Source: Pyropia yezoensis (lineage: Eukaryota; Rhodophyta; Bangiophyceae; Bangiales; Bangiaceae). Taken from it: a stretch of DNA of 64,000 bases. The first letter of the stretch is position 1, and each line of letters opens with the position of its first letter. Shown here piece after piece: positions 1 through 11,122 of the stretch. The translations under genes were made by a program, and so were the position numbers. Below the pieces are notes generated by a model. The model was not told the DNA's origin. It did no database searches and saw nothing but the letters and a program-made list of their open reading frames with translations. The stretch lies in contig CM020618.1 of NCBI GenBank assembly GCA_009829735.1, forward strand, positions 1,119,796 to 1,183,795. Reading direction: 5' to 3'.

Positions 1-1662
1 CACAATAGCGCTCCTCAGTGGGTAGACCCACTGCCCGAGGGAGGCCACTCACGCGTAATCGCGTATACCTCCGTGCTCCACCGGTCGGCAACCTCACGAC
101 GGTCAATCTCCCGAGTTCCCTCGATGCATAGCTGAACGAGGGTGCTGCGGCCAGCCTCCACGTCCTCCAGAGCTCTCTGGAGGCGGTCAAGCACGCCACC
201 GAAGCAACGCGCTCACCCAACCAGCGCAGCACCTGGGGAGATTTCCCCCCAGCTGACAGAGAGACCCCCACGCATTGCGCGGGTAACAAGGGCGTCAACG
301 CCCTCGTACCAGAGACGGGGACCCCCGTCATGTAGGACAGGGGCGGGAGGTGACACTGGCGCAGCCAGAGGAGCCACATGAGCCGACACGGCCACCACCG
401 GAGCCGGTGGCGCCTGATATGAGGCCCGGTAGGACCCCACCGAAGGGGCTCCACCGTAACCCCGGCGGGGCTCCGCCCGACGACGGGACACCTCACGCTC
501 CCCACCCGCAGAGCCCCACTCTCGGGGACGACGGCCAACCGCCGCCGGTATCGGGTTACCGAACCACGGGGCAAGGACCTGAAGAGGGTCATGGATAACC
601 ATGGGAATACCCAGGTCAGCAACAGCCTCGGTGGACGCCCACCCATGGCAACTGGGCTCACCCGGCTGAGTACGCCGGATACGCAACGAGTGACGAGGCA
701 AGGGGTAAGCCCCAGCCTGCGGATCCCGGTACAGGGGAAGGGCCAACACCCCAGCCCAGTTCACGGCATCGTGAACAGCCAGCAGGGCCTCGAACTCCCG
801 GGCCAACCCGGTCTTGGCGGCTATCAGGTCCACGCCCAACTGCGCGATGTGCCGAAGGACACCCGTCGGAAGATGAAACAGGCGCCCCTGCCGGCGGACG
901 GACAGCAAGATGGAGGAAGCCTGCCCGAGGGTAACCTCAAGGGTGAAGGTACCCTGCAACGGGTGGACCGGCCGTGAGGCCAACACACTCCCGAAGTATC
1001 GGAGACAGGAACCGGTGTCAAACCGGAAAGCAGGGGCGGGTTCCCCACCCCTCCTGCCACAGAGGCGGGCGCACGGGAGTGTATACCCGGCGCACGACCG
1101 TTGCCGGTCTGCAACGCCACACGTTATATCGGTGCGGAACGCATCCGCCATGAACACCCTGGTTACGTCGCCAGCTCGACGCCGACTTCAAACTCGCCAT
1201 AGGCGGGTAGGGAGCCGTCAACGACAGATACGGGGAAACCCCCGGGTAATAATCGAAGTCGGGATACCGACCGGTGTCGCCCACCGTCTCCCAAACGCAA
1301 CCGGCTCCGCCGCCGCCGCGATCCCCCGTGCACTAGCCGGGTAGTCAACCTCCCGCGGCAACGCGGGAGCAATCAGGTCGCATACCCCGAAGGCGGGGTC
1401 AGGGTAGACCTCACCCCCGCCCCACCTGGGTGCGCCAGAGCTGAGCATGCCGGTCGTCCGGCTGACTCAGGATCCAATGGTGTTCACCCGCACCGCGTTC
1501 GGCCTGGTTGACCAGCCGCACCAACTCCCGCTCCCAACTCGGGTCCACCTTGACGCGCCGGGAGGACTCTCCACGGGGATGGGGCAGGTGGAAGTCCACC
1601 CGCATCCGCCCATCGGACTCCATTGACTCTTGCACAGTCAGGCCGCGAACCCGAGCCACCAA
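1..1662 (-). CDS. Antisense ORF (aORF) of Ty3 element A1, partial and frameshifted
   Basis: Minus-strand coding region opposite in direction to family A gag-pol. Open blocks lie at about 1411-1662, 1018-1448 and 213-1157 and run off the left window edge. Positions 1-680 match 9262-9946, the same ORF in copy A2. The central block (VRRQGRLFHLP, then an amphipathic stretch ending NWAGV) resembles the central block of the element B aORF (VQRRGMLWHLP to EWESI). A Pro/Ser/Arg-rich tail and a short coiled-coil-like C-terminus follow. It sits between the end of pol and the 3' LTR. I do not recognise the family and assign no function. Several frame changes may be base-call errors. That it is a real gene is inferred from conservation in A1, A2 and B. 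Confidence 0.6.
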
Positions 1663-1848
1663 GTCGGAACATCGACATGGCGGGTTGACCCGCCCGCCAC
1701 GGCGACGCCGCCACCCAACGGGGCAACCCGGGCAGGACCAGGGAAGAATCGGGGGCGCCGGGGAAGCCCCACCGGCAGATGGACCGGTGCCGGAGGTGCA
1801 CGGGGCCGAGGAGGAAGAAGAAGGGCGGGCGCCCGCCCGGAGTAACTA
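1663..1848 (+). other. 3' untranslated end of element A1 with purine-rich tract
   Basis: Non-coding stretch between the aORF start and the LTR. A purine-rich run at 1808-1829 is a plausible polypurine tract, but it is separated from the LTR by 19 nt that contain a 16-bp perfect palindrome (GGGCGGGCGCCCGCCC, 1823-1838). Which part primes plus-strand synthesis is not clear. Confidence 0.4.
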
Positions 1849-2213
1849 TGTAGCAATATGGTTGTCCGTATTGTGACCCTAATATTAGGGGGGGCTACTT
1901 CTAATCCTTAACTTTCAATTTGAGAGTCCGTACTGAACACGGTATCTATAAGTTTACGTATGACCAGAGGGACTTGCATCTTGGGGTGGAGGGTAGTTAG
2001 TAGTGTCTCCGAGGGTTTATAACGAGGGGGCCGGTGGCGAATCCACCGCCGGCCAAGGTAGAACAACAAACCCCTCCCATTTGGGCTCCCATCTTGGTCC
2101 CGTGGCTTGCGCTCCAAGGACAGCAACCTTGGCCTCCCGGTGACGTTGGTGCCGATCCCCCTTGGTGAGTGTTCCCTGAGAGTGGACGTGCGACGGATTC
2201 CTATTGTGCTACA
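1849..2213 (+). repeat. LTR of Ty3 family A, shared by copies A1 and A2
   Basis: A 365-bp LTR with 7-bp inverted ends, TGTAGCA at 1849 and TGCTACA at 2207-2213. It matches the LTR at 59276-59638. It contains a CCCTAATATTAGGG palindrome (1869-1882) and a hairpin of GGCCGGTGG against CCGCCGGCC around 2030-2060. The left side is the 3' end of one internal region and the right side is a primer-binding site opening another, so one LTR serves two head-to-tail elements. Confidence 0.85.
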
Positions 2214-2232
2214 TTGGTGGAGCAGCAGGGGA
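2214..2232 (+). other. Primer-binding site of element A2
   Basis: The sequence T then TGGTGGAGCAGCAGGGGA follows the LTR directly. It begins with TGG, complementary to a tRNA 3' CCA end. The same 18-mer follows the 5' LTRs of elements B (minus strand, near 56212-56229) and C (near 57204-57221). The exact primer tRNA was not identified. Confidence 0.75.
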
Positions 2233-2440
2233 CGGGTTTCCGTCACCCTTGTGGTGACGCCGTCTTCGGCCCTGGGCACACGGATAGGGATCCGGTCCTT
2301 TTCTTGTACTCGTGGTGTTGCGACCTGATCGATTGTGTTGAGCTTCTACCTGTGACTGGTGACCTACTGTTACTCTCCCCAATCTACCCCCTCGCTCTCG
2401 TATTCGTGGTGATCGTTGCGTCGGTTGACTGATTGTGACT

Positions 2441-4624
2441 ATGTCTACCCAAGAGACGGGGAACGTTCAAGATGACGGATCGGCGTCGACGCCGACTCCG
2501 GAGGTGACTACGGGAACCGGGATCGGGAACCCGATCGATAACATTGAGACGCCAATGCTTTCCGGTGCCGGATCGACGTTTGGCACGGCTCCGACGGCAG
2601 GAGGCGGGGGCCCGCCTCAACTGTCGTCGACCGACCTCACTCCCGCCGCCTCCTTCACCAGGGGATTCCCTGATGGCATCATTGGCCCGCATCGAGGCCC
2701 GGTTTTCCGGGCTCGACGCCCGTCAAGATCGGACGGAGGACGCAATGGGCAGTGTTGATGTCAACACGGCACACGACGGGACCCCGTCGTGTTCCTCCCA
2801 CACCGGTACGGTTCGAACCGGCCGGACTACTTTCGGAGTCCACCAGGGTCAACCCCGGTGTTGCTACTCTGGATAACCCCCGGACACAATGGGTATGGGT
2901 CCGACTCGTCGGCAGAGTTGGAACGGAGTCACACGGAGCGATACGCTCGGAGCACCCGAAGCGGACTCCGCGGACACGACCCGGCGGATACGTACGCCGG
3001 GGGAGAGTCGGTTTTTGGGGGAGGAGGTACCCTCTCGCAGTAACCCCCACGACGAAGGAGGCCAGGCAACTCGGGTTCCCGAGGTGCCGACGCCTGAAGT
3101 ACCATCTTCAGTGGTGGAAGCTATGACCCGCGCAGGTAACTGCGAGCCTACTGAAGCGGATGGAGTCCGATGAGTTCGCTCATCAACTGGCTAAGCGACT
3201 GGATATCCAGGACGCTGACACGGAGATCGTCAACGAGGTCTTCCGGTCGGTTCTTACTCCGGAACGTTATCGATTGGAGGACCGCTCTACCACCGTATCG
3301 GAATCGATGCGTAATACGTCGCATCGGGCGATCCGCTCTATGCAGACCCTTATGAAGGGAGTCCCTATGTTCGGGGGGCCGAACGGACGCCCCGTTGGCA
3401 GTCATCGGCTTCTTGACTAGCTTCAAGGCAGCCGCAGACAAGGCGCTCGTTAACGAGGGGCTGGCCCTGGAGATCCTCCCGTTCTTTGTTGATGAACGGG
3501 TGCGAGGCATTCTTCGCCAGGCATCCCCGATGCCGGGAATGAGGGTCGCGGCCACCCCCATGGATTACCGTGGATATTGAAGGAGCTGCTGAGCAGCTAC
3601 CTCAGTGAGGACAAGTGCGAGGACCACTATCGGGCCCTTCGCACTGGCACCGCCCAGTCCTGGGAGGATGAGGAGATGTTTGGACGCCGGATCCAAGAGC
3701 TCGCCTACGAGCTGGGGAAGCTCCTCGGAGAAGGGGAGCTACGGGCCATCCTGTTCGCAGGAGTACCCAACTACGTGCGGATATCCGCACGGGGCGCCAC
3801 ACGGCACGGACGAACTTCAGTCGACTGATGCATATGTGCAAGTCCCTAGGGGACGCATACCGGGTTCTACACCCGGAGTGTGCCTTGGCCCCGAAGCCCA
3901 AGGGTGAGGGAGGCAAGCCCAGTCTTACCCCGGTACCGAGGCAAGAGAAGGTGGAACGCAAGGCCGTACCAGTACTGGTGGCGACCGAACATACCCCTAT
4001 TGGTGAGGATGACCCTCTAGTCTACCAACAGGGCCACCTGTTGCTACCGGCGACGCCGGTGATTGATGAAACGGTACGGTAGCGTACATCGCCCCGGCTG
4101 GAACCCAGTTCCAGGTCAACGAAGGAACGGGACGGCGCGTCCCGTATGTGCGGACTACGGGGTACTCCCCGGTGACGGGTAACCCTCACCAACCCTTGCC
4201 AACATGGGCGGTGCGCACGGAGGCACCTCCGCAGATTGCGGGCCGACCCAACCGGTTGGGGGAGTCCATGTTCCGGTTGACCCAAGGACCCAAGGCCTAC
4301 CAGGGAGCAGGCACTCGGGCGCCCGAGGGAGGCAACCGCAGCTACGGGGCTACCCCGATGCGACCTCAAGGGGGGACCGGCACGTCCGGGTGTATGTTGT
4401 GTGGGGATCCCCAGCACTCGGTGTCTTCCTGCCCACTCATCCCCGAGGAGTCTCGGCGGGCAGCGGCGCAACGCAAGGCATCCACCGGGGGGTATCCCGC
4501 CCGAGCACCCGGACCCGCACCGGGTAGGCAGCCAGCTCCAGGTGGAGTACTGGCCGTCGAGGGGGCACCTCCTCAGCCGGATGTCCCGGCGGACAGCACC
4601 CTACCAAGGGCGGGAAACGAGTAA
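2441..4624 (+). CDS. Ty3 family A Gag, frameshifted (A2)
   Basis: Structural polyprotein of retrotransposon A2, expected to form the cytoplasmic particle. The reading frame runs from an ATG at 2441 after the LTR and leader, through open blocks 2441-2758, 2544-2876, 2889-3173, 3160-3420, 3395-3580, 3577-3828, 3828-4082 and 4148-4624. A short helical segment near 2673-2750 may be coiled coil. The last block has a CCHC zinc knuckle, CMLCGDPQHSVSSC, near 4391-4432. Gag ends GNE-stop, as in element B, and the pol ATG follows 8 nt later. At least six frame changes break it. With indels common in this assembly, some will be base-call errors and some may be genuine decay. Low-complexity Pro/Gly/Thr sequence fills the N-terminal half. 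Confidence 0.75.
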
Positions 4625-4632
4625 GAGGAAGG

Positions 4633-7600
4633 ATGACCGGGGGGCGCTGGGGTTACCCAAGCAAGCCACCCCGGAGTACCGCGGGGAAAGCCCCACGGAG
4701 AGCGCGGTTGAGCCGACGCCGCATCAACCCCCGGGTACACCTTCCGGCCCCGACGACACGGCGTCAGGGGATTGATGACCAACCTCCAAGGTTGGGAGGA
4801 GAGGACGGGAAGCCCCGTCACGTTGAACCAGACAAGGGCCCTGTTCAGGATGCCCGAGCTACACCGGATATCGGTGTAGGACATGTGTTGTTTACATTGG
4901 AGAACTTCAAGGTATCAGCCACACTGGGGGTTGACCCCCAGTCGACACGATCGTACTACCCTGTACTGGACACAGGGGCTGGACCCAACCTTATCCGGAA
5001 GGATACCCTCCCGGACAAGTGGCTTCCACGAGTCAGAGTGACTCGGGGACCCACCATCAAGGACGCGAATGGTCGACTCATTCGTACGACCGCAGCGATG
5101 TCGCTGCAGGTTACCATCGGGGATCTCACCACGGAAGTTGACTTCCTGGTATGTGAAACGCTATCGGTGCCCTGCATACTGGGGTGCACCTTCATCAACG
5201 TTCACGTTGATGCAATCCGGCCAGGCCGGAGGACCGTCGAGCTTCAAGAAGCCGACGGGACGAAGCGAGGACACACGGCTATCGTCAGGGACCTGACGCT
5301 ACAAGGAAGCCACGTTAACGTGGCTGAGGTGTACGCAAGCGTCGAGCCGAAGACACTTCGGTTGGCCAAGCGAACTCGCTTTGAGCCGTTGTCAGAGACA
5401 GTCCTCCCGGTTAACTGCGACCTCGCAGGCATCTGCAGAGTCCAGTCCAACCTACGGACGTACAAGCGCCATGGGTTGACCATGGCCAACGGTCTCATAG
5501 ACCTCCCAGCAGGAGGGTCGTCCCTCCTAGTGATGGCGAACTATCGCCGTAAGGCAGTCACCCTCCCGAAGGGAACTATCCTCGGGATTGCCGAACTCTA
5601 CGAAGGAGATATCCTTACCCCTGACAAGGAAGGTCAAGTGGAACCACTTGAAGTACTGGCGGTCGCCGAGACCACCGAGCGACAGCAACCCGACGACGGG
5701 AAGCCTAACCCATCGGCGGCTCCGGCGGACCTGCCGCCAAAGGACCAAGAGGCCTTGAAGGCACTGGCCGAGGCTGACCTCGACCACCTTTCCCCTTCGG
5801 TAGCCGAAGGGGTACGACGGATGCTAAGAAAGCATGACGTTATGTGGACAGGCGGGGCCTTGGGGACCATTGGGGCAACCCAACATCGTATAGACCTGGT
5901 ACCAGGCGCACGACCCGCCCGCTCACAACCGCACCGAGCGGGACCTAATGCAACGAGAGATCGTTGATGGAGAAGTGAAGAGGATGAGTGAAGCTAAGGT
6001 GATCCGACCTTCGATGTCGGAATGGGGTGCCCCAGTCGTTATTGTGCCGAAGAAGGATCAAACTCCTCGGTTTTGCATCGATTATCGACGCCTCAACTTG
6101 GTTACCAAGAAGGACTCATACCCTTTAGCAAGGATGGATGAATGCATCGACTCCCTGGGGGAGGCTACGGTGTTTACCACCATCGACTGCAATGCCGGAT
6201 ACTGGCAGATCCCGGTGGCGGACGAGGATATCCCCAAGACGGCATTCGTCTGTCACAGTGGAGTGTACGAGTTCCTAAGGATGCCCTTCGGATTGTCCAA
6301 CGCCCCCGCTACATTCCAGCGGGCTATCGACATCATACTGTCGGGGGTGAAGTGGCGTAACTGCCTAGTGTACCTCGATGACGTCATCGTCTTCTCGCGT
6401 AACATGGATGACCATGTACAACATGTTGACGAGGTACTTACCCTCTTGAGGAACGCCGGGGTAACCCTGCGTCTGAAGAAGTGCGCCTTCTTCCAACAGA
6501 CGGTCGAGTATCTGGGCCACCAGATAATCCCTGGTAAGCTAGGGGTACTCGAAGCCATACCCGGGCACTCCGGGATGCCCGGTTCCCTAACACCCAGACG
6601 CAGCTCAAGAGCTTCCTGGAAGGTGCAATGTATACCGACGGTTCGTCAAGGACTTCGCTCGGATAGCTAAACCGTTAACGGTTCTTACGAGCAGTACCTT
6701 ACCCAAGGTACTCCAACCCCCTTCGCCTAGCGAAGAGGAGGCATTCGAGTCGCTGAAGCGAGCCCTACTATCCCCACCCGTCCTTGCGTTACCGCATAGA
6801 CGGGGTACCTTCGTCATCGATGTCGATGCGTGTGATACACAAGTGGGATGCACCCTGTTACAGGGAGAGACGTTGATCGGTACCGATAACGTTATCCCGG
6901 ACCTACGTCCGGTAGGGTACTTCAGCCGGACACTCAACCCGGCTGAGCGGAACTATAGTGCCACCGAGCGTGAATGCCTCGGAGTTATATGGGCAGTGCA
7001 ACTGCTCCGTCCATACCTGGAGGGCTCCAGGTTCATCGTGAGGTCCGACCACGAACCCCTACGATGGCTCCTCAACCTTGGTGACAAGGATTCCGATAGC
7101 CATGGGAGGCTAGCCCGATGGAGGCTGAAGATGGCCGAGCACGACTACCGCACGGTGTATAAGGCTGGGTCAACCCACCACCTCGGAGACGCGTTGTCTC
7201 GACTCGACACCCCGAGCGGGGATACCCGCCCGGTGGACGAGGACATCCCGGTGGTACCGGTGTGCATGGTGGGTAATGCTACCCAGGGTATGGCTGACCA
7301 TACCATGGCACACCTTGCGTGCCCATTGACCCTCGCGGACTTCCGCGAGGCACAGGCCAACGACGATGACTGTAGACGTCATCGTGCTAACCTCCTGGCC
7401 GGTACGGCCGGCATCTTCTCCGAGAACGAAGACGGACTCATATACCGGCGGGCACCCGCCGATGGACGACATCAAGTCGTGGTTCCCGTGTCCTTACGGC
7501 AAGCCGTCATGGAACGAGAACATGAGAACCCTACAGCCGGACACCCGGGGGGTTCACGTATGTTCGCAGCAATGCGAAGGTTCTTCTACTGGCCAGCGAT

Positions 7601-8799
7601 GGCCGTCGACGTGGTCGACCACATAAGGGGATGCCACCCCTGTGCACGTAACCGCATGAGCCTACATAGGCAGGCGTCTGCCATGAAACTGTTCCCACCG
7701 GATGGGCCCAACGAGCAAGTCGCTATCGACATACTCGGGCCACTTCCGATAACGGAAGAAGGGAACAGGTACGTCCTGGTCATGTCTGACCGATTCACTA
7801 AGCTGTCAAGAGCGGCAGCCATCCCGAATGATACGGCATACACGATCATGAACGCAGTGGTTGACCACTGGATCAGTGCATACGGAGTCATGAAGCAACT
7901 CCTCTCCGATAACGGAGCAAACCTTACGTCGGCATTCTGCACTAAGGTCCTGGGCATGTTCGGTATCGAACCACGTCGGGCATCCGACTACCACCCGCAG
8001 TCCAACGGGCAGGTGGAGCGGTTCAACCGCACCATCGTCAAGATGCTACAGTGCTACGTGGCAGAGCACACGAACACTTGGGACAGGCTTCTGTCCGTAC
8101 TCACCCTGGCATACAATGCCAGGCCACATCGGAGCACAAACATTGCTCCGCTGGAGTGGGTCATGCCACTAGGCGTCGGTAACCTGACGCTGCCACCCGG
8201 CAGGTGCACTCGGTATGATACACCGAAGGGCCGACCCGCCGAACGCATCCACCTAGCTTGGTTGGCCAAGCTATCGTGGATGATTCCTAAGCTCAAGGGT
8301 GCCCTTGACAGAACACAACTTCGGTATAAGAAGAACTTCGACGCCCGACTACGGGTGCGCAACGCAACCCTGGTAACAGGTGACTGGGTCTAAAACAGAC
8401 ACCAGAAGTTCCGAGGGAACAAGCTTATGCAACCGGTCAAGGGACCGTACCAGATCCTCCACAGAGATGACCACTCTGTTATCTTACACTCCGATACGGA
8501 GATACAACGCATCAACATCAATGATGTGACACCTGCTCCGAAGCCGGAACAGCCTCAGCCGGTACCGGCCGGGTTGCTACATGAAGCTCTTACAACCCAC
8601 CGGTCAGATGACCCGGTGGGACCGGATGGGATTCCATACCAAGTAGAGAGCGTGGTCGGACACACCGACCCGAACCTACCAGGACCCTGGTACGTCCAAG
8701 GTTATGTGGGTCGGATACGACTCACCCACCTGGGAACAGGCGGCGAATATACCCCGCCAACTACTCATGCCTTACATGAGGCGACGACGCCTACTGTAA
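4633..8799 (+). CDS. Ty3/gypsy family A Pol: protease, RT, RNase H, integrase, chromodomain (A2)
   Basis: Polyprotein that copies and integrates element A2. Domain order is protease (active site LDTGAG near 4968), reverse transcriptase (FCIDYRRLN, GYWQIP, catalytic YLDD near 6370-6382), RNase H (6700-7230), integrase (zinc-binding H..H..C..C near 7530-7660, DILGP, SDNGAN, then the QSNGQVERFN block near 8000) and a C-terminal chromodomain. RT before integrase marks Ty3/gypsy rather than copia. The chromodomain is split by a +1 shift near 8700; the second frame reads MWVGYDSPTWEQAANIP and stops at 8797-8799. Other breaks lie near 5950 (overlapping open frames), between 6560 and 6840, and at an in-frame TAA (8391-8393). 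It opens with an ATG 8 nt after the gag stop. Confidence 0.9.
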
Positions 8800-8845
8800 C
8801 AACCCAACCGACACCGACTTCGGCTGTTGGGGGGTGAGGCTTATA

Positions 8846-8994
8846 CCTACTAAGTAGGGTGTGACATGGTTACGGCAGACTTAGGTTTCTAAGTCAAATC
8901 AGACTTAGGTTTCTAAGTCGAACCAAGCTTAGGTAACTAAGTAGAGCTAAGCTTAGGTAACTAAGTAAAACCTGAACCTTAATAAGTTAACTTA
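8846..8994. terminator. Cluster of short hairpins between convergent pol and aORF of A2
   Basis: Five consecutive small inverted repeats lie between the pol stop and the aORF stop: CCTAC/GTAGG (8846-8858), GACTTAG/CTAAGTC twice (8878-8895 and 8902-8919) and CTTAG/CTAAG twice (8928-8941 and 8952-8965). A 12-bp palindrome TAAGTTAACTTA follows at 8983-8994. The two repeated pairs have different stem sequences and GTTT or GTAA loops. Placement between convergent ORFs suggests a two-way 3'-end or termination element. That role is inference. Confidence 0.45.
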
Positions 8995-9229
8995 AAGGTA
9001 AAGGCTAACTCCGATAATATCGAAGTAACTAGGGGGCTTACACGGGAGGATGACCTCCCCAAGCCAAGACACCAAGTGAGGGAGGATGACCTCCCCAAGC
9101 ATGAACCAACCGGAAGAAGTTGGACGGGAGGCAAGGCACCACTGAGCCAGAAGGGGTACTCCCCAGGGCAGCAAACAGAGGCAAGCAATGCCCCCAAAGG
9201 GGGATGAGTTTATACTCACTACTACCCGG

Positions 9230-9946
9230 CTACCATAAGGGTCCGGGCCCTCTCCCGCACAAACAATAGCACTCCTCAGTGGGTAGACCCACTGCCCGAG
9301 GGAGGCACTCACGCGTAAGCGCGTAGACCTCCGTGCTCCACCGGTCGGCAACGTCACGACGGTCGACCACCCGAGTTACCTCGGTGCATAGCTGGACGAG
9401 GGTGCTGCGGCCAGCCTCCACGTCCTCCAGAGCTTTCTGGAGGCGGTCCACCACGCCACCGAAGCAACGCGCTGACCCAACCAGCGCAGCACCTGGGGGA
9501 TATCCCCCCAGCTAACAGAGAGACCCCCACGCATTGCGCGGGTATCAAGGGCGTCAACGCCTTCATACCAGAGACGGGGACCCCCGTCATGTAGGACAGG
9601 GGCGGGAGGTGACACTGGCGCAGCCAGAGGAGCCACAGGAGCCGACACGGCTACCACCGGAGCCGGTGGCACCTGATACGAGGCCCGGTAGGACCCTACC
9701 GAAGGGGCTCCACCGTAACCACGGCGGTACTCCGCCCGACGACGGGACACCTCACGCTCCCCACCCACAGAGCCCCACTCTCGGGGACGACGGCCTACCG
9801 CCGCCGGCATCGGGTTACCGAACCACGGAGCAAGGACCTGAAGAGGGTCATGGATAACAATGGGAATACCCAGGTCAGCAACAGCCTCGGTGGATGCCCA
9901 CCCATGGCAACTGGGCTCACCCGGCTGAGTACGCCGGACACACAAC
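9230..9946 (-). CDS. aORF of element A2, 5' part cut off by element B1
   Basis: C-terminal part of the minus-strand ORF also seen at 1-1662. Two open frames overlap, 9376-9946 and 9230-9454. The first carries the Pro/Arg-rich tail (RRPREWGS and EVSRRRAEYRRG). The second carries a helical end (DRLQKALEDVEAGRSTLVQL) and terminates at 9230. The upstream part is removed by the LTR inserted at 9947. Close similarity to 1-680 at matching positions on both sides of an LTR shows it belongs to the element rather than to flanking DNA. Function unknown. Confidence 0.6.
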
Positions 9947-10510
9947 TGTGGCAAAAACCACTCGCACACACGGTACCCAAGTTGGGGCGGTGTGCGAGGG
10001 CTGCCTCCCGTGTCGGGGGAACCGGAAGAAGTGCAAGTCGCACACACTCGATCCCTGTTGTGGGGCAATCCCCCCACGGACAAACAAGAAGATGGTGTGT
10101 GGTCCAACAGTTTCTTGGTCGGGACGGGGACGCAGGGCCAAGCCCCGCTGTCCCTCCCCTTATCCCCCCAGGGTCCACTCAGAATCTCGCCACTCAGAAT
10201 CTCCCACCCCAGCACCTGCCCACCGGGCCACACGAAAATTCAAGACGATAAATGCAGAAAACCCTCAAATCCAAGTTGGATTTACTACTAAGCTAACTAT
10301 CCCGAACTTAGGGAATATGGACCCAAATGCAGGGGGAGGAACGGGATCAGGTTAGTGGCCTGCCGCCCCTTGCATGGCACGTGTTGCCCCCTACCTGGGG
10401 GTCAATACTGCCACACTCCCCTCTCCTCAGTTCCGACCGACCCGGTCGGCCCTGTGAGGGGGTGCGTAAACGCACGTCTCGGCGGGGGGGGGGACGCGAC
10501 TTGCTGTCCC
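9947..10510 (-). mobile_element. Family B element B1: 3' LTR and start of internal region, truncated by gap
   Basis: LTR at 9947-10415 (TGTGGCA to TGCCACA, 469 bp) matches the two LTRs of the complete element B. The adjoining 10416-10510 equals the 3' internal end of B beginning at 47785. It inserted into the A2 aORF after ACAAC (9942-9946), the likely 5-bp target duplication. The contig ends in a C run 95 bp inside the element, so the rest is unseen. Confidence 0.85.
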
Positions 10511-11010
10511 NNNNNNNNNNNNNNNNNNNNNNNNNNNNNNNNNNNNNNNNNNNNNNNNNNNNNNNNNNNNNNNNNNNNNNNNNNNNNNNNNNNNNNNNNN
10601 NNNNNNNNNNNNNNNNNNNNNNNNNNNNNNNNNNNNNNNNNNNNNNNNNNNNNNNNNNNNNNNNNNNNNNNNNNNNNNNNNNNNNNNNNNNNNNNNNNNN
10701 NNNNNNNNNNNNNNNNNNNNNNNNNNNNNNNNNNNNNNNNNNNNNNNNNNNNNNNNNNNNNNNNNNNNNNNNNNNNNNNNNNNNNNNNNNNNNNNNNNNN
10801 NNNNNNNNNNNNNNNNNNNNNNNNNNNNNNNNNNNNNNNNNNNNNNNNNNNNNNNNNNNNNNNNNNNNNNNNNNNNNNNNNNNNNNNNNNNNNNNNNNNN
10901 NNNNNNNNNNNNNNNNNNNNNNNNNNNNNNNNNNNNNNNNNNNNNNNNNNNNNNNNNNNNNNNNNNNNNNNNNNNNNNNNNNNNNNNNNNNNNNNNNNNN
11001 NNNNNNNNNN
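10511..11010. other. Assembly gap, 500 N
   Basis: Exactly 500 N, a typical scaffolding placeholder rather than a measured distance. The left side ends inside retroelement B1 and the right side begins 112 bp upstream of the XPD start codon. The two sides share no sequence, so adjacency rests only on scaffolding. Confidence 0.95.
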
Positions 11011-11122
11011 ATCGATTGTCTGTCTCCCGCCGGCTGCGCTCGTGGACCCGTTGGGGGTGCCGCAGGTGCCTGTCGCGGCGCTGCGCCGCCCCGGCCCGCC
11101 GGCCCCTCCGCGTCTCCCGACT

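Noticed and set aside
8846-8994. Possible CRISPR-like array
   Set aside because: The units are self-complementary mini-hairpins without spacers of regular length, in a eukaryotic retrotransposon.
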